From NCBI RefSeq assembly GCF_015356855.1, contig NZ_ARXR01000002.1, positions 1 through 64,000 of the forward strand: DNA of 64,000 nucleotides, read 5' to 3'. The stretch's first letter is position 1. Every line of letters begins with the position of its first letter. The stretch is from Alloalcanivorax venustensis ISO4. GTDB taxonomy: Bacteria > Pseudomonadota > Gammaproteobacteria > Pseudomonadales > Alcanivoracaceae. The notes under the pieces were generated by a model that searched no databases, had not been told where the DNA came from, and worked only from the letters and a program-made list of their open reading frames with translations. Of this stretch, positions 1 to 9,556 are shown piece after piece. Both the position numbers and the translations under genes were made by a program.

Positions 1-26
1 TGAGCCATGATCAAACTCTTCAGTTC
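1..26 (-). rRNA. rrs: 16S ribosomal RNA, 5' end (partial)
   Basis: Read on the minus strand, the first bases of the window are the conserved beginning of bacterial 16S rRNA (GAAGAGTTTGATCATGGCTC, the 27F primer region). The gene runs off the left edge, so only about 26 bases are present. The 5' end is placed by comparison with E. coli 16S. A typical rRNA leader and promoter precede it, so this is the start of a full rrn operon transcribed leftwards. Confidence 0.95.
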
Positions 27-39
27 AGAAAAGCTTTTT

Positions 40-55
40 AAGTGCCTACGCACTT
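40..55 (-). other. Hairpin just upstream of 16S rRNA
   Basis: AAGTGC-CTAC-GCACTT forms a 6-bp stem with a 4-base loop about 15 bases before the predicted mature 16S end. It probably belongs to the leader that folds and is processed with pre-16S rRNA. That role is inferred from position only. Confidence 0.4.
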
Positions 56-160
56 AGTACATGCTCAGCTCGAAACAAATTCAACTAGGTTGACTTGTTC
101 GAAGCCGATATCTTTTTGAGATACCTGCTCCAAACAGGTCCCACACGTTTGCTTGCCTGA

Positions 161-172
161 TTGTTAAAGAGC
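161..172 (-). promoter_or_regulatory. rRNA leader boxA antitermination site
   Basis: The minus strand reads GCTCTTTAACAA, the standard boxA core of rRNA leaders, about 40 bases after the predicted start of transcription. It is the loading site for the Nus-factor antitermination complex that lets RNA polymerase read through the untranslated rrn operon. nusA itself lies at 44547-46052. Confidence 0.85.
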
Positions 173-215
173 TGCGGGGTCGGCGTTGTTGTCGTCGCCC
201 CGTCGAGGAATGCGC

Positions 216-243
216 ATTCTACGGATCGGGCCTTTCCTGTCAA
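216..243 (-). promoter_or_regulatory. rRNA operon promoter (P1-like)
   Basis: TTGACA (238-243) and TAGAAT (216-221) are separated by 16 bp on the minus strand. A GC-rich discriminator (GCGC) follows the -10. The 16-bp spacer and GC discriminator are typical of growth-rate and ppGpp/DksA-controlled rRNA promoters. Transcription should start near 209. AT-rich DNA further upstream (about 250-300) could act as an UP element. Confidence 0.85.
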
Positions 244-320
244 ACCTTTTTTGGCGGATTCCTCGAAATTCTTTGCGGTCGGCCAATTTTCATTCAAATC
301 CAGGCCTTAGGGCCCCATTC

Positions 321-1520
321 CTAGCGAATCGTGACCCGCGCGATCTTCTTCTTGCCCGCCTGGATCACCGCGCTTTCGCCACGGGCGAAGGTGCGCTCCT
401 CGGTGAGCTGCTGGCCGTCCACGTAGACCGCGCCCCGCCCGAATACGTCCTTGGCGGCTTTACCATTCTGGGCCAGACCGGCAAGGCGGAGCAACGGCAC
501 CACGTGCACCTCGTCGCCCTCCTCCAGGACCACCTCCACTTCCGGGACGTTGTCGGGTATCGCCCCCAGGGAGGTCAGGTTGCCCGCCGAGGAAGGCGCC
601 GCCTGGGCGGCCGCCTCACCGTGGAAGCGGGTGACCATCTCCAGTGCGAACGCTTTTTTGGCCTCCTGCGGGCTGCCCAGCCGGTCCGCTTCCGCCTTGC
701 GCTCTTCCAGAGCCTCATTGGAGAGACCACTGAGCAGTTCGTAGTAGCGCCAGGTCATATCGTCGGGGATCGACAGCAGCTTGCGGTACATCTCCCCGGG
801 GGCGTCGTTAACGCCGACATAGTTCTTCAGCGACTTGGACATCTTCTGGACCCCGTCCAGCCCCTCCAGAATCGGCATGGTCAGGCAGATCTGTGGCGCC
901 TGCCCATAGGCCTTCTGCAGGGTACGCCCCATCAGCAGATTGAACTTCTGATCGGTACCACCCAGCTCCACGTCCGCCTCCATGGCCACCGAATCGTAGC
1001 CCTGCACCAGCGGATACAGGAATTCGTGCACCGCGATCGGCTGATTGGCCCGGTAGCGCTTGTCGAAATCGTCGCGCTCGAGCATGCGCGCCACCGTGTA
1101 CTGGCTGGCCAGCTTGATCATGCCGGCGGCGCCCACCTGATTCATCCAGGTGGAGTTGAACACCACCTCGGTCTTTTCCGGGTCCAGTATCTTGAACACC
1201 TGCTCTTTATAGGTTTCCGCGTTGCGCTCGATCTCTTCGGGGGTGAGCGGCGGGCGCGTGGCGCTCTTGCCGGTGGGGTCACCGATCATGCCGGTGAAAT
1301 CGCCGATCAGGAACATCACATGGTGGCCCAGCTCCTGGAACTGCCGCAGCTTATTGATCAGAACCGTATGGCCCAGGTGCAGATCCGGGGCGGTGGGGTC
1401 AAAGCCCGCCTTGACTCTCAAAGGGCGGCCGCTGGCGATGCGCTCGCGCAATTCGTCTTCCTGAATGATCTCATCCGCGCCACGGCGCAGCAGCGCCAGC
1501 TGTTCGTCCACCTTGATCAT
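321..1520 (-). CDS. tyrS: Tyrosyl-tRNA synthetase
   Basis: Charges tRNA-Tyr with tyrosine in the cytoplasm. The 399-residue protein has the class I signatures HLGH (48-51) and KMSKS (226-230), [12 protein letters not shown] in the nucleotide-binding site, and a C-terminal S4-type RNA-binding domain (from about 335). The chosen ATG at 1520 gives the family N-terminus [10 protein letters not shown] and has GAGGTGA just upstream; an in-frame ATG five codons earlier lacks a good ribosome site. The rRNA operon follows in the same direction, and the M23 peptidase gene diverges upstream. Confidence 0.97.
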   Translation of the reverse strand: MIKVDEQLALLRRGADEIIQEDELRERIASGRPLRVKAGFDPTAPDLHLGHTVLINKLRQFQELGHHVMFLIGDFTGMIGDPTGKSATRPPLTPEEIERNAETYKEQVFKILDPEKTEVVFNSTWMNQVGAAGMIKLASQYTVARMLERDDFDKRYRANQPIAVHEFLYPLVQGYDSVAMEADVELGGTDQKFNLLMGRTLQKAYGQAPQICLTMPILEGLDGVQKMSKSLKNYVGVNDAPGEMYRKLLSIPDDMTWRYYELLSGLSNEALEERKAEADRLGSPQEAKKAFALEMVTRFHGEAAAQAAPSSAGNLTSLGAIPDNVPEVEVVLEEGDEVHVVPLLRLAGLAQNGKAAKDVFGRGAVYVDGQQLTEERTFARGESAVIQAGKKKIARVTIR

Positions 1521-1730
1521 CGTCACCTCATTCACGGCCCGGGAATGGCCGGACCCAGCCTGTTTTAGGAACTTGCCCCGGCGGCACCGGTCTCAAACGC
1601 CAACCCGCCGACCACATCTCACCCTGAAAAGCACGCCATTGTAGCACTTGAAGCGGGTTGTAGAAGGCGGGTATCTTTGCTGCAACTAAATGAACGCCCT
1701 CGGCGGCGCACCTCAGAGCGTAGTAAAAGC

Positions 1731-3086
1731 ATGAGTATTAAATTATCCGCCCTCGGCCGTGCCGCGCGCCGTTTCCCCCGCACCCATCTGATCCTCTCCG
1801 GGGCGCTGGTGATCACGGTGGGGCTGATCGCCCTGACCCCGGAATCCGGAGAGTCCCGCCCGGAACGTCTGCAAACGCTGGACCTGCCCAAGCCGTCGGC
1901 CAGCGAGGAACTGGTCCGCCAGGAAAGCGCTCAGCCGGTCGCCGACGTCCGCGCGCCGGCGGAGACGCCCGACGAGGAGCAATGGATCAAGATCACCGTA
2001 GCGTCCGGCGACACCCTGTCCGGGCTGCTGCAGTCGCGCGGCGTCAGCGCGGCGCAGGTGCACCGCCTGGTTACCGGTGACGAGCGCCTGGCCGAGCTGG
2101 CCACCATCCGCCCCGGCGACTCCCTGAATATTTCCGTGGACGAAGCCGGCGAGCTGACCTCGCTGCGCTACAGCCCGTCCCGGGTGGAAACCGTGGAAGC
2201 CACCCTGGAAGACGGCAACTGGCGGGTGGAGAACGTGGTGCGCGAATATCAGCGCCGCACCCGCTTCGCCGAGGCCACCATCGACAACTCCCTGTTCCTG
2301 GCCGGCCACGCCGCGGGCATGAGCGACAACCTGACCATGCAGCTGGCCAACATCTTCGGCTGGGACATCGACTTCGTGCTCGACATCCGCAACGGCGACC
2401 GCTTCCGGGTGCTCTACGAGGAGCTGTATCTGGACGGCGAGAAGGTCGGCGAAGGCGAAATCATCGCCGCGGAATTCTGGAACCAGGGCCGCCACCTCAC
2501 CGCCTACCGTTACCAGACCCGCGACGGCGACGTGTCCTACTTCGACAGCGACGGCAACTCCATGCGCAAGGAGTTCATCCGCACCCCGGTGGCCTTCTCG
2601 CGCATCAGCTCGCGCTTCAGCACCGGCCGCAAGCATCCGATTCTGAACAAAGTACGCGCCCACAACGGCATCGACTACGCCGCCCCCAGCGGCACCCCGA
2701 TCAAAGCCGCCGGCAAGGGCAAGGTGATCTTCGCCGGCGTCAAAGGCGGCTATGGCAACGTGCTGATTCTCAAGCACGGCCAGCGCTACTCCACGCTGTA
2801 CGCCCACATGCGCGGCTTCGCCAAGGGCATTCGCGTCGGCAGCCGGGTGAATCAAAGCCAGACCATCGGCTATGTGGGCGCCTCCGGCCTGGCCACCGGC
2901 CCGCACCTGCATTACGAGTTCCGCATCGACGGCGTGCACCGCAATCCGCAGACCGTACCGCTGCCCAAGGCCAGCGGCATCGCCAGCAGCGAGAAGCCCC
3001 AGTTCCGTCTTCAGAGCAGCCGTCTGGCGGCGCAAATGACCATGTTCGCCGAGGCCGCCACCCTGGCCAGCAGCAATGTCTTCTGA
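1731..3086 (+). CDS. M23 family murein DD-endopeptidase (MepM-like)
   Basis: Predicted periplasmic, membrane-anchored peptidoglycan hydrolase of 451 residues that cuts stem-peptide crosslinks. A basic N-terminus and one hydrophobic segment (about 19-38) form the anchor. A LysM/OapA-like domain (about 80-150, containing VASGDTLSGLL) should bind glycan. The C-terminal peptidase M23 domain has the zinc ligands in HNGIDYAAP and GPHLHYEF. The ATG at 1731 was preferred to a TTG at 1677 because the extra 18 residues are not typical. Its end overlaps anmK by 11 bases, linking cell-wall cleavage with recycling. Confidence 0.9.
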   Translation: MSIKLSALGRAARRFPRTHLILSGALVITVGLIALTPESGESRPERLQTLDLPKPSASEELVRQESAQPVADVRAPAETPDEEQWIKITVASGDTLSGLLQSRGVSAAQVHRLVTGDERLAELATIRPGDSLNISVDEAGELTSLRYSPSRVETVEATLEDGNWRVENVVREYQRRTRFAEATIDNSLFLAGHAAGMSDNLTMQLANIFGWDIDFVLDIRNGDRFRVLYEELYLDGEKVGEGEIIAAEFWNQGRHLTAYRYQTRDGDVSYFDSDGNSMRKEFIRTPVAFSRISSRFSTGRKHPILNKVRAHNGIDYAAPSGTPIKAAGKGKVIFAGVKGGYGNVLILKHGQRYSTLYAHMRGFAKGIRVGSRVNQSQTIGYVGASGLATGPHLHYEFRIDGVHRNPQTVPLPKASGIASSEKPQFRLQSSRLAAQMTMFAEAATLASSNVF

Positions 3087-4167
3087 ATCGCTGTTCGTCG
3101 GTCTGATGACCGGCACCAGCCTGGACGGCGTGGACGCCGTCCTGGCCAGCGTCACCCACGCCGGCACCCGGGTGCTGGCCCACCACGGCAGCGACCTTCC
3201 CAGCGCCCTTCGCGCGGACCTGCAGCGGCTGTGCCGCCCCGGCGACGATGAAATCGACCGGGCCGGCGCCTGCCACCGGGCCCTGGGCGCTCACTATGCG
3301 GACGCCGTGGCCGCCCTGCTCAGCAAAGCGAACGTGCCGGCGGGCGCCGTCACCGCCATCGGCTGCCACGGCCAGACCGTGCGCCACCGCCCCGGCGATG
3401 CCGGGTTCAGCGTGCAGCTCGGATGCCCGGATACCCTGGCGGTCCGATCCGGCCTGCCGGTGGTCAGCAATTTCCGCAACAAGGACATGGTGCTCGGTGG
3501 CCAGGGCGCGCCCCTGGCGCCGCGCTTCCACGAGCACGCCTTCGGTGATCCGCGCGAGCGCCGGGTGGTGCTCAATCTGGGCGGCATCGCCAACGTCTCG
3601 CTGCTGGACAAAGGCGCATTGATCGGCGGTTTCGACACCGGCCCCGCCAATACCCTGCTGGACCAGTGGCACCAGCGGCACCAGGGCGGCGACTACGACC
3701 CGCGGGGCGACTGGGCCGCCGGCGGCGAGGTGATTCCGGCCCTGCTCGACAGCCTGCTGGGCGACCCCTACTTCCACCTTCCGCCGCCCAAAAGCACCGG
3801 CCGGGAGTACTTCCATCAGGACTGGCTCGCCCCCCATCTGGGTGCCGACATGGCACCGCGCGACGTGCAGGCCACCCTCGCGGAGCTGACCGCCCGCACC
3901 GTCGCCGAGGCGATCAGCGGGTTCCACGCCGACCGCCTGCTGGTCTGCGGCGGCGGTGTGCATAACCGGGATCTTCTCAACCGGCTCGCCCGGCATTGCG
4001 GGCTGCCGGCGGGCAGCACCGAAGACGCCGGTGTCGCACCGGAATGGGTGGAAGCGGCCGCCTTCGCCTGGCTGGCCTGGGCCTTCTGGGAACGGGTGCC
4101 GGGCAACGCACCGCAAGTGACCGGCGCCGGCCGGTCGGCGGTGCTCGGCCATCTGAGCCTGCCCTGA
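3076..4167 (+). CDS. anmK: Anhydro-N-acetylmuramic acid kinase
   Basis: Phosphorylates and opens 1,6-anhydro-MurNAc to MurNAc-6-phosphate during peptidoglycan recycling. The 363-residue length is normal. The N-terminal MTGTSLDGVDAVL is the phosphate-binding loop of the family, GCHGQTVRH holds the conserved active-site region, GGFDTGPANTLLD the catalytic Asp, and VCGGGVHN the C-terminal ATP-binding motif. The start codon lies inside the end of the M23 peptidase gene, implying translational coupling. It converges with the PAP2 gene after a 10-base gap. Confidence 0.96.
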   Translation: MSSESLFVGLMTGTSLDGVDAVLASVTHAGTRVLAHHGSDLPSALRADLQRLCRPGDDEIDRAGACHRALGAHYADAVAALLSKANVPAGAVTAIGCHGQTVRHRPGDAGFSVQLGCPDTLAVRSGLPVVSNFRNKDMVLGGQGAPLAPRFHEHAFGDPRERRVVLNLGGIANVSLLDKGALIGGFDTGPANTLLDQWHQRHQGGDYDPRGDWAAGGEVIPALLDSLLGDPYFHLPPPKSTGREYFHQDWLAPHLGADMAPRDVQATLAELTARTVAEAISGFHADRLLVCGGGVHNRDLLNRLARHCGLPAGSTEDAGVAPEWVEAAAFAWLAWAFWERVPGNAPQVTGAGRSAVLGHLSLP

Positions 4168-4177
4168 ATCGCGGGAA

Positions 4178-4711
4178 TTATACGAAGAGCGAGCCGATCA
4201 TCGCGCAGCTGGTGCCGAGCAAGGCGCCGGCGGCGATATCCGACGGGTAGTGCACGCCGAGCAGCACCCGCGACAACCCCACCAACAGCGCGAACGCCAG
4301 CGCCAGCGTCGCCACCACCGGATAGAAGATACCCAGCAGCGTCGCCATCACGAAGGCCGCGGCGGTGTGGCCGGAAGGGAAGCTGAAACGGCCCGCGGGC
4401 TTGATGAAGGCGCACAGCGCCATCTCGGAATCGGCGGGTCTGGGGCGTTTGATCAGGTTCTTGAGCACCATGAAGGCCGGCACTTCCAGGCCGTAGGCCA
4501 CCGCCGCCGCCAGGGCGAAGCGGGTGCCGTCCTCGGGGTCGACCAGCCAGAGCATCGCGACCAGCGCCGCGTAGAAGGGGCCGTCACCGAACCGGGAGAT
4601 GGCCCTGGCCATGCGGGCGCGGCTGGCGGCGCGGGGTTGGGCCAGCAACCAGCACATGGCGCGGGTATCCGCGGCCGTCATTTTCTGGATGGAAGGTCTC
4701 TGTATCGTCAT
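4178..4711 (-). CDS. PAP2-superfamily membrane phosphatase
   Basis: Integral membrane lipid phosphatase of 177 residues. The three acid-phosphatase motifs are present: KRPRP, FPSGHTAA, and SRVLLGVHYPSD with the nucleophilic-relay His and Asp. Several hydrophobic helices surround them. Likely substrates are undecaprenyl pyrophosphate, phosphatidylglycerophosphate or phosphatidate; sequence alone does not say which. The ATG at 4711 has GGAGG eight bases upstream and is preferred to ATG 4726 or TTG 4735. No partner gene is evident; erpA lies upstream in the same direction. Confidence 0.85.
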   Translation of the reverse strand: MTIQRPSIQKMTAADTRAMCWLLAQPRAASRARMARAISRFGDGPFYAALVAMLWLVDPEDGTRFALAAAVAYGLEVPAFMVLKNLIKRPRPADSEMALCAFIKPAGRFSFPSGHTAAAFVMATLLGIFYPVVATLALAFALLVGLSRVLLGVHYPSDIAAGALLGTSCAMIGSLFV

Positions 4712-4785
4712 GCCTACAGCCTCCATGCTGCTCAAGACAATATTCTGATACTTTAATGACCGTTAAATGACAGTGCCGGGCCGGC

Positions 4786-5124
4786 TCACACCGAGAACGA
4801 CGAACCGCAGCCGCAGGTGGTGGCCGCGTTGGGGTTATTGACGATAAACCGCGAGCCCATCAGGCCCTGCTCGTAGTCCACCTGGGAGCCGTCCAGATAT
4901 TGGATGCTCATGGCGTCCACCAGCAGCGTCACGTCTTCACGGGCCACCGCCGTATCGTCCTCGTTCACCGCTTCATCAAAGGTGAAGCCGTAGGAAAACC
5001 CCGCGCAGCCGCCGCCGGTGATGTACACCCGCAGTTTCAGCTCGGGGTTGCCTTCGTCGTCACGGAGCTCGCGCACCTTGGCGGCGGCCCGTTCGGTCAG
5101 GATTATGGGTCCGGATTCGCTCAT
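4786..5124 (-). CDS. erpA: Iron-sulfur cluster insertion protein ErpA
   Basis: A-type carrier that delivers Fe-S clusters to apoproteins such as IspG/IspH. The 112-residue protein has the three cluster-binding cysteines in GGGCAGFSY and the C-terminal CGCGSSF. The start MSESGPIIL fits the family; the open frame continues upstream to 5232, but that extension is arginine/proline-rich and overlaps the bactofilin gene, so it is not used. It sits downstream of bactofilin, as in many pseudomonads. Confidence 0.96.
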   Translation of the reverse strand: MSESGPIILTERAAAKVRELRDDEGNPELKLRVYITGGGCAGFSYGFTFDEAVNEDDTAVAREDVTLLVDAMSIQYLDGSQVDYEQGLMGSRFIVNNPNAATTCGCGSSFSV

Positions 5125-5176
5125 GTCACTCAATGCCGTTATCACATCGCCATAGTCCAGTACCCGACTATTACAG

Positions 5177-5635
5177 TCAAGTATTCTCGGGCCGGGCGTC
5201 CGCCTCCGCGGGGTCCGCATCCGGCCGGCCACCGGGCTTCTCGGGCGCCGGCAGGTTGCGGCGCTCTTCGTCCAGACGCACCAGCTTGCCGTTCACCCGC
5301 GCGCCCATCAGCATCTCGATCATCACGTAGAAGACATTGCCCTCCACCTGGGCCTTGCTGGCCAGTTCCAGATGCTCGGTGGCGTTCACGTCGCCTTCCA
5401 CCCGGCCGTTGATGGTGATTCTCGGCACGCGGATCTCGCCACGCACCACGCCGCTCTCGCCGATCACCAGCTGGCCACCGTCTTCACCGACGGTGATATT
5501 GCCGTCCACTTCGCCCTGAACGTGCAATCCCCCGTTGAACTCAATATCGCCCACGATGCGGGCACTGGGAGCGATCAGGGTGTGATCGCGGAAATTTTGC
5601 TGACCACCCGTGCTCTTCTTGTCTCGCCCAATCAC
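5177..5635 (-). CDS. Bactofilin (polymer-forming cytoskeletal protein)
   Basis: Small self-assembling cytoskeletal protein of 152 residues. The central part (about 18-118) is a series of short beta-helix repeats rich in Gly/Val/Ile (for example [19 protein letters not shown]), which is the bactofilin fold. A short N-terminal tail and a disordered acidic/proline C-terminal tail flank it. Bactofilins scaffold membrane or cell-wall enzymes. The gene lies between the membrane coiled-coil protein and erpA in a leftward cluster starting at argC. Confidence 0.9.
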   Translation of the reverse strand: MIGRDKKSTGGQQNFRDHTLIAPSARIVGDIEFNGGLHVQGEVDGNITVGEDGGQLVIGESGVVRGEIRVPRITINGRVEGDVNATEHLELASKAQVEGNVFYVMIEMLMGARVNGKLVRLDEERRNLPAPEKPGGRPDADPAEADARPENT

Positions 5636-5668
5636 CTGTCGTCTCCTGCTTGATTATTCGATACGCCA

Positions 5669-6394
5669 TCACCAAGGAAGGCTCTGAACCACCTCCGCGC
5701 GACGCGGCGCGGTGGCTGTCGCGGTCATCTCCAAAGCGTCGATGCGCGTGCCCTCGGGCACCGTCAGCGTACCGGAAAGCTCCTGGAAGTACCGGAAACG
5801 GAATCGCAAATCGCTGTTTTCCCCCAACAGCTCACCGCCATCCAGCGTCACCGGCTCGCCGTCACGGGAGCCTTTCAGCGCGAAGCTCACCGTGCCCGAC
5901 AAGTATCCCCGGTTATCACCGGACTGAACCAGTATCAAACGGTAACGGAAGCGCCGTTCCCCGTTCTCCGGGCTCACCTCGAATTTCTCCACCTGCATGG
6001 GCGCGTCGGACGCCCCCGGGGACATCACGTTCTTGTAGAACGCCACCGCCTCTTCCAGTTCCGCGCTCTGATCACGCAGGCCGCGAATCTCCTGGCGCAA
6101 CTGCTCGCGGGCCTGATCGGCCACCTCCACCTCCGCCCGGTAGCGGGCCAGATCGTGGCGCACGGTGCGTAATTCCTGGCGGGCGTCGCGTAATTCCGCG
6201 CGCAGCTCGCTGTTTTTCATGTTGCTGTCCAGGGCACCGCTCTGCCCCAGCCAGGAGCCCGCCAGAAACGCCACGATCACCGCCGCCAGCGCGGTCACTG
6301 TCAGCAGCACGCGGGTGCGCCGGCGGTGCGACGGACTCACCGGAACCAGAATGACATCGTCAACGCCCGCTCTGGGCCGGCTTCCCGTCGCCAT
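5669..6394 (-). CDS. Membrane-anchored coiled-coil protein (DUF6776-like)
   Basis: Protein of 241 residues and unknown function. A cytoplasmic basic segment is followed by one transmembrane helix (about 28-50), a long charged coiled coil (about 60-118, ELRAELRDARQELRTVRHDL) and a beta-rich periplasmic domain. Its ATG overlaps the argC stop codon (shared ATGA), so it is co-translated with argC. Its constant pairing with bactofilin suggests a scaffold or envelope role, which is inference. Assignment to DUF6776 is from memory of the family's gene context. Confidence 0.75.
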   Translation of the reverse strand: MATGSRPRAGVDDVILVPVSPSHRRRTRVLLTVTALAAVIVAFLAGSWLGQSGALDSNMKNSELRAELRDARQELRTVRHDLARYRAEVEVADQAREQLRQEIRGLRDQSAELEEAVAFYKNVMSPGASDAPMQVEKFEVSPENGERRFRYRLILVQSGDNRGYLSGTVSFALKGSRDGEPVTLDGGELLGENSDLRFRFRYFQELSGTLTVPEGTRIDALEMTATATAPRRAEVVQSLPW

Positions 6395-7458
6395 CAGGGC
6401 AGCAACGCGGGGAGATCAATGCCGGCCGTCTCTTCCAGGCCGAACATGAGGTTCATGCATTGGATCGCCTGGCCGGACGCGCCCTTGACCAGGTTATCGA
6501 TCACCGACAACACCACCAGGACGTCGCCGCCCCCGGGCCGGTGGATCGCCAGCCGGCAATGGTTGGAGCCTTTCACGAAACGGGTCTCCGGATGGCTGCC
6601 CTGGGGCATCACGTCGACGAAGGGTTCGTCGGCGTAGCGCGCCTCGAAGGCCGCCTGCACCTGATCCAGCGCCGGGGTGTCGCCGTTGACGGTGGCATAC
6701 AGGCTGGCATGGATGCCCCGCACCATCGGCACCAGATGCGGCACGAAGGTGACCGACACCGGCCCGCCGGCGATGTCACCCAGGCCCTGCTCGATTTCCG
6801 GCAGATGCCGGTGCCCGCCGGCGCCGTAGGCCTTGAAGCTCTCCGACGCCTCCGCCAGCAACATCGGCACCTTGGCGCCGCGTCCGGCGCCGCTGGCGCC
6901 GCTGGCGGCACTGGCGATCAGTTGTTCCGGGCGCACCCAGCCGCGCTCCAGCAACGGCAGGTAGCCGAGCTGAATCGAGGTGGGGTAACAGCCGGCGCAG
7001 GCCACCAGCCGGGCACCGCGAATGCGTTCGCGGTTCACTTCCGGCAGGCCGTAGACCGCCTGATCCAGCAGTTCCGGGCAGGCATGGGGCTCGCCGTACC
7101 ACTGGCTCCAGACACCGGCGTCGCGAAGCCGGAAATCCGCCGACAGGTCCACCACCCGGGTGCCGGCGGCCAGCAACTCCGGCACCAGCCGCATGGCGAC
7201 ATTGTGCGGCGTGGCGAAGAACACCACGTCACAAGCCGCCAGCGCGGCCACGTCCGGCTCCTCGAACTTGAGGTCGGTGTAGCCGCGCAGGGTCGGGTAC
7301 AGATCACTGACCTTCAGGCCCTGCTCGCTGCGCGAGGTAATGGTTTCCAGGCGCACCAGCGGATGCCGCACCAGCAGGCGCAGCAACTCCACACCGGTGT
7401 ACCCGGTGCCGCCGACAATGCCGACTTTCAAAGGGTTCGCCGCGTCGACCTGGGTCAT
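6394..7458 (-). CDS. argC: N-acetyl-gamma-glutamyl-phosphate reductase
   Basis: NADPH-dependent third step of arginine biosynthesis. The Rossmann motif [18 protein letters not shown] is near the N-terminus, the catalytic cysteine is in ACAGCYPTS, and the conserved His is in [11 protein letters not shown]. The 354-residue product starts at an ATG (7458) with GGGAG eight bases upstream; a GTG nine codons earlier has no ribosome site. It overlaps the downstream coiled-coil gene by four bases and lies 70 bases after the ClC gene. Confidence 0.95.
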   Translation of the reverse strand: MTQVDAANPLKVGIVGGTGYTGVELLRLLVRHPLVRLETITSRSEQGLKVSDLYPTLRGYTDLKFEEPDVAALAACDVVFFATPHNVAMRLVPELLAAGTRVVDLSADFRLRDAGVWSQWYGEPHACPELLDQAVYGLPEVNRERIRGARLVACAGCYPTSIQLGYLPLLERGWVRPEQLIASAASGASGAGRGAKVPMLLAEASESFKAYGAGGHRHLPEIEQGLGDIAGGPVSVTFVPHLVPMVRGIHASLYATVNGDTPALDQVQAAFEARYADEPFVDVMPQGSHPETRFVKGSNHCRLAIHRPGGGDVLVVLSVIDNLVKGASGQAIQCMNLMFGLEETAGIDLPALLP

Positions 7459-7528
7459 ACCATTACTCCCGTTACTACTTTCCACTAAAGGACCCGCATG
7501 ATAGGCACCACCGCCATGGGCGGCAACT

Positions 7529-8935
7529 TCATTGGCCGCCGCCGCGGCCCCGCTCGTCCGCCGGGCCGCTTTCGGTGCTCACCACCCGCGCCCGGTCCAG
7601 GGCCATGCCCTCGCCTTCCTGTAGCCGTTCCGCCAGGGAGTCGTAAAGCGGGCGCACCCAGACCAGCTTGGCCACCGCCGCCGCCACGAACGCGCCGGCC
7701 ATCAGCGGCAACAGAATGTCGTGGCGGTTGCCGGTGAGTTCCATGACGATCACGAAGGAGGTGATCGGCCGCTGGATCACCCCGGCCAGAAAGGCCGCCA
7801 TCGCCACCAGGGTAACGCCCACCACCGAGGAGTCGGGAAACAGCCCGCCGATCACATTGCCGACGCCAGCGCCGGCGGCCAGGCTGGGGGAAAACAGCCC
7901 GCCGGGAATGCCGGTGAAATAGGACACCAGGGTGGCCGCCATCTTGGCGAGCGGGAAACTCCAGTCGCCGTCGGCATCGCCGCTGAGCAGGTGGCGGGCC
8001 TGTTCATAGCCGCTGCCGTAGGTCATGCCGCCGGTGACCAGCCCCAGCAGCACCAGCACCAGCGCGCACAGCAACACCACCCGGTAGGGGTGCTTGCGGC
8101 CATAGGGCGCCAGAAAACGGCTGCCGGTGATCAGCAGACGGCTGAAAGCCCCGCCCAGCAAGCCGCACACCAGACCGGTGACGCCGATGGCGAGCCAGTC
8201 CTGGGTGATGTCCAGCGCCCCCTGGGGATGGCCGAAAAAGCTGTAATGCCCGGCGATCGCCAGCACCACCACGCCGGACAGGATAATCGCCAGAATCAGG
8301 GTGCCGCTGGTGCGCTGTTCGAACGAGCCGGACAGCTCCTCGATCGCGAACACGATGCCCGCCAGCGGCGCGTTGAAGGCCGCCGACACCCCGGCGGCGC
8401 CGCCGGCCACGATCAGGGCGTTGTCCACGTACTTCTGGTGAAGGCGGCCGACCTGCCCCACCGAGTACATCATCGCCGCGCCCATATGAACGCTGGGCCC
8501 CTCGCGGCCGATGCTGGCGCCGCACAGCAGCCCCATGCAGGTGAGCGCGAACTTCATGACGATAACGCGGAACGACAGAAAGGTGGGCCGCAGCCAGTGG
8601 TAGCGCTGCTTGAGCACCACCAGTACCTGGGGAATACCGCTGCCCTGGGACTCGGCGCCGGTGCGGCGCATCACGAACACGGTCGCCAGCATCCCCAGCG
8701 GGGTGATCAGCACCGGCCACAACGACGAGTGCCGCTCCATCTCGGCGAACGCCTCGGCGCACAGTTCCGCCACCCAGGCGAACCCCACGGTGACCAGACC
8801 GACCATCAGCGCGCCGATCCAGAACACCACCCGCATCTTCCAGTCCTGGAGGGTGCCCAGCTGCCGACGGGACAGACGCCGGGTGCGAAACAGATAGTAT
8901 CGCAGCAGGCGGCTGGCGCGCGGTGGCTTGGTCAC
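7529..8935 (-). CDS. ClC-family chloride channel / H+:Cl- exchanger
   Basis: Multi-pass inner-membrane protein (468 residues, about a dozen hydrophobic helices). All three anion-selectivity motifs are present: GSGIP, GREGP (with the gating glutamate) and GGLFSP. The [16 protein letters not shown] helix keeps the internal proton glutamate that exchangers have and pure channels lack, so Cl-/H+ antiport is the better guess. E. coli homologues help in acid resistance. It is divergent from hemJ across a 189-bp gap. Confidence 0.92.
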   Translation of the reverse strand: MTKPPRASRLLRYYLFRTRRLSRRQLGTLQDWKMRVVFWIGALMVGLVTVGFAWVAELCAEAFAEMERHSSLWPVLITPLGMLATVFVMRRTGAESQGSGIPQVLVVLKQRYHWLRPTFLSFRVIVMKFALTCMGLLCGASIGREGPSVHMGAAMMYSVGQVGRLHQKYVDNALIVAGGAAGVSAAFNAPLAGIVFAIEELSGSFEQRTSGTLILAIILSGVVVLAIAGHYSFFGHPQGALDITQDWLAIGVTGLVCGLLGGAFSRLLITGSRFLAPYGRKHPYRVVLLCALVLVLLGLVTGGMTYGSGYEQARHLLSGDADGDWSFPLAKMAATLVSYFTGIPGGLFSPSLAAGAGVGNVIGGLFPDSSVVGVTLVAMAAFLAGVIQRPITSFVIVMELTGNRHDILLPLMAGAFVAAAVAKLVWVRPLYDSLAERLQEGEGMALDRARVVSTESGPADERGRGGGQ

Positions 8936-9043
8936 GGCATCCTCTTTTGTGTCAGATCGGCGTCAGCGGCTGGCACCGGGAGTGGCGGAACAGGGTCCGG
9001 AAGCGGCCCGCGGCCTCGGCGGCGCGGGACGATACAAGCAAGG

Positions 9044-9060
9044 CGCTGTAGTATACAGCG
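9044..9060. repeat. Inverted repeat in the clc-hemJ intergenic region
   Basis: CGCTGTA-GTA-TACAGCG has 7-bp arms and sits about 65 bases before the hemJ start. A TAGTAT hexamer within it could be a -10 element for hemJ, with only a weak -35. It could be an operator, a short hairpin, or chance. Confidence 0.35.
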
Positions 9061-9124
9061 GCTAGCGGGTGACACTCCAACGCGGTGCACCCCCGACCAC
9101 CCTGCGTACCGGGAGAACCCTACA

Positions 9125-9547
9125 ATGCTCTGGCTGAAAGCGTTCCATCTTATTGCCGTGATTTGCTGGTTCGCGGCGATCTTTTATCTGCCCCGCCTGT
9201 TCGTCTACCACGCCATGGCCGAGGACCAGACCAGCCGCGACCGCTTCAAGATCATGGAGCGCAAGCTCTACCGGGGCATCATGAACCCGTCCATGATCGC
9301 CACCCTGGTGCTGGGCATCTGGATGCTGGCGCTGAACTGGGACTACTACAAAACCCAGGGCTGGCTGCACGCCAAGATCACCCTGGTGGTGCTGCTGATC
9401 GGCTACCATCACGTCTGTCTGGCCTACCTGAAGAAGTTCGCCGCCGACGCCAACACCAAGAGCGACAAGTTCTACCGTATCTTTAACGAAGTGCCGGTGT
9501 TACTGCTGGTGGCGATTGTTATCCTGGCGGTGGTGAAACCGTTTTGA
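9125..9547 (+). CDS. hemJ: Protoporphyrinogen IX oxidase HemJ
   Basis: Membrane oxidase for the penultimate step of heme synthesis, used by bacteria that lack HemG and HemY. The 140-residue protein has four hydrophobic segments. The conserved early histidine is in LKAFHLIAVICWFA, and the conserved basic motif is in ERKLYRGIMNP. The start has GGGAGA upstream. hemL, an early heme gene, lies 1.4 kb downstream in the same orientation. Confidence 0.93.
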   Translation: MLWLKAFHLIAVICWFAAIFYLPRLFVYHAMAEDQTSRDRFKIMERKLYRGIMNPSMIATLVLGIWMLALNWDYYKTQGWLHAKITLVVLLIGYHHVCLAYLKKFAADANTKSDKFYRIFNEVPVLLLVAIVILAVVKPF

Positions 9548-9556
9548 GCGTATTCA

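Noticed and set aside
186-1568. A 460-codon plus-strand frame opposite tyrS
   Set aside because: Begins inside the rRNA promoter/leader and mirrors tyrS; translation has no recognisable domain.
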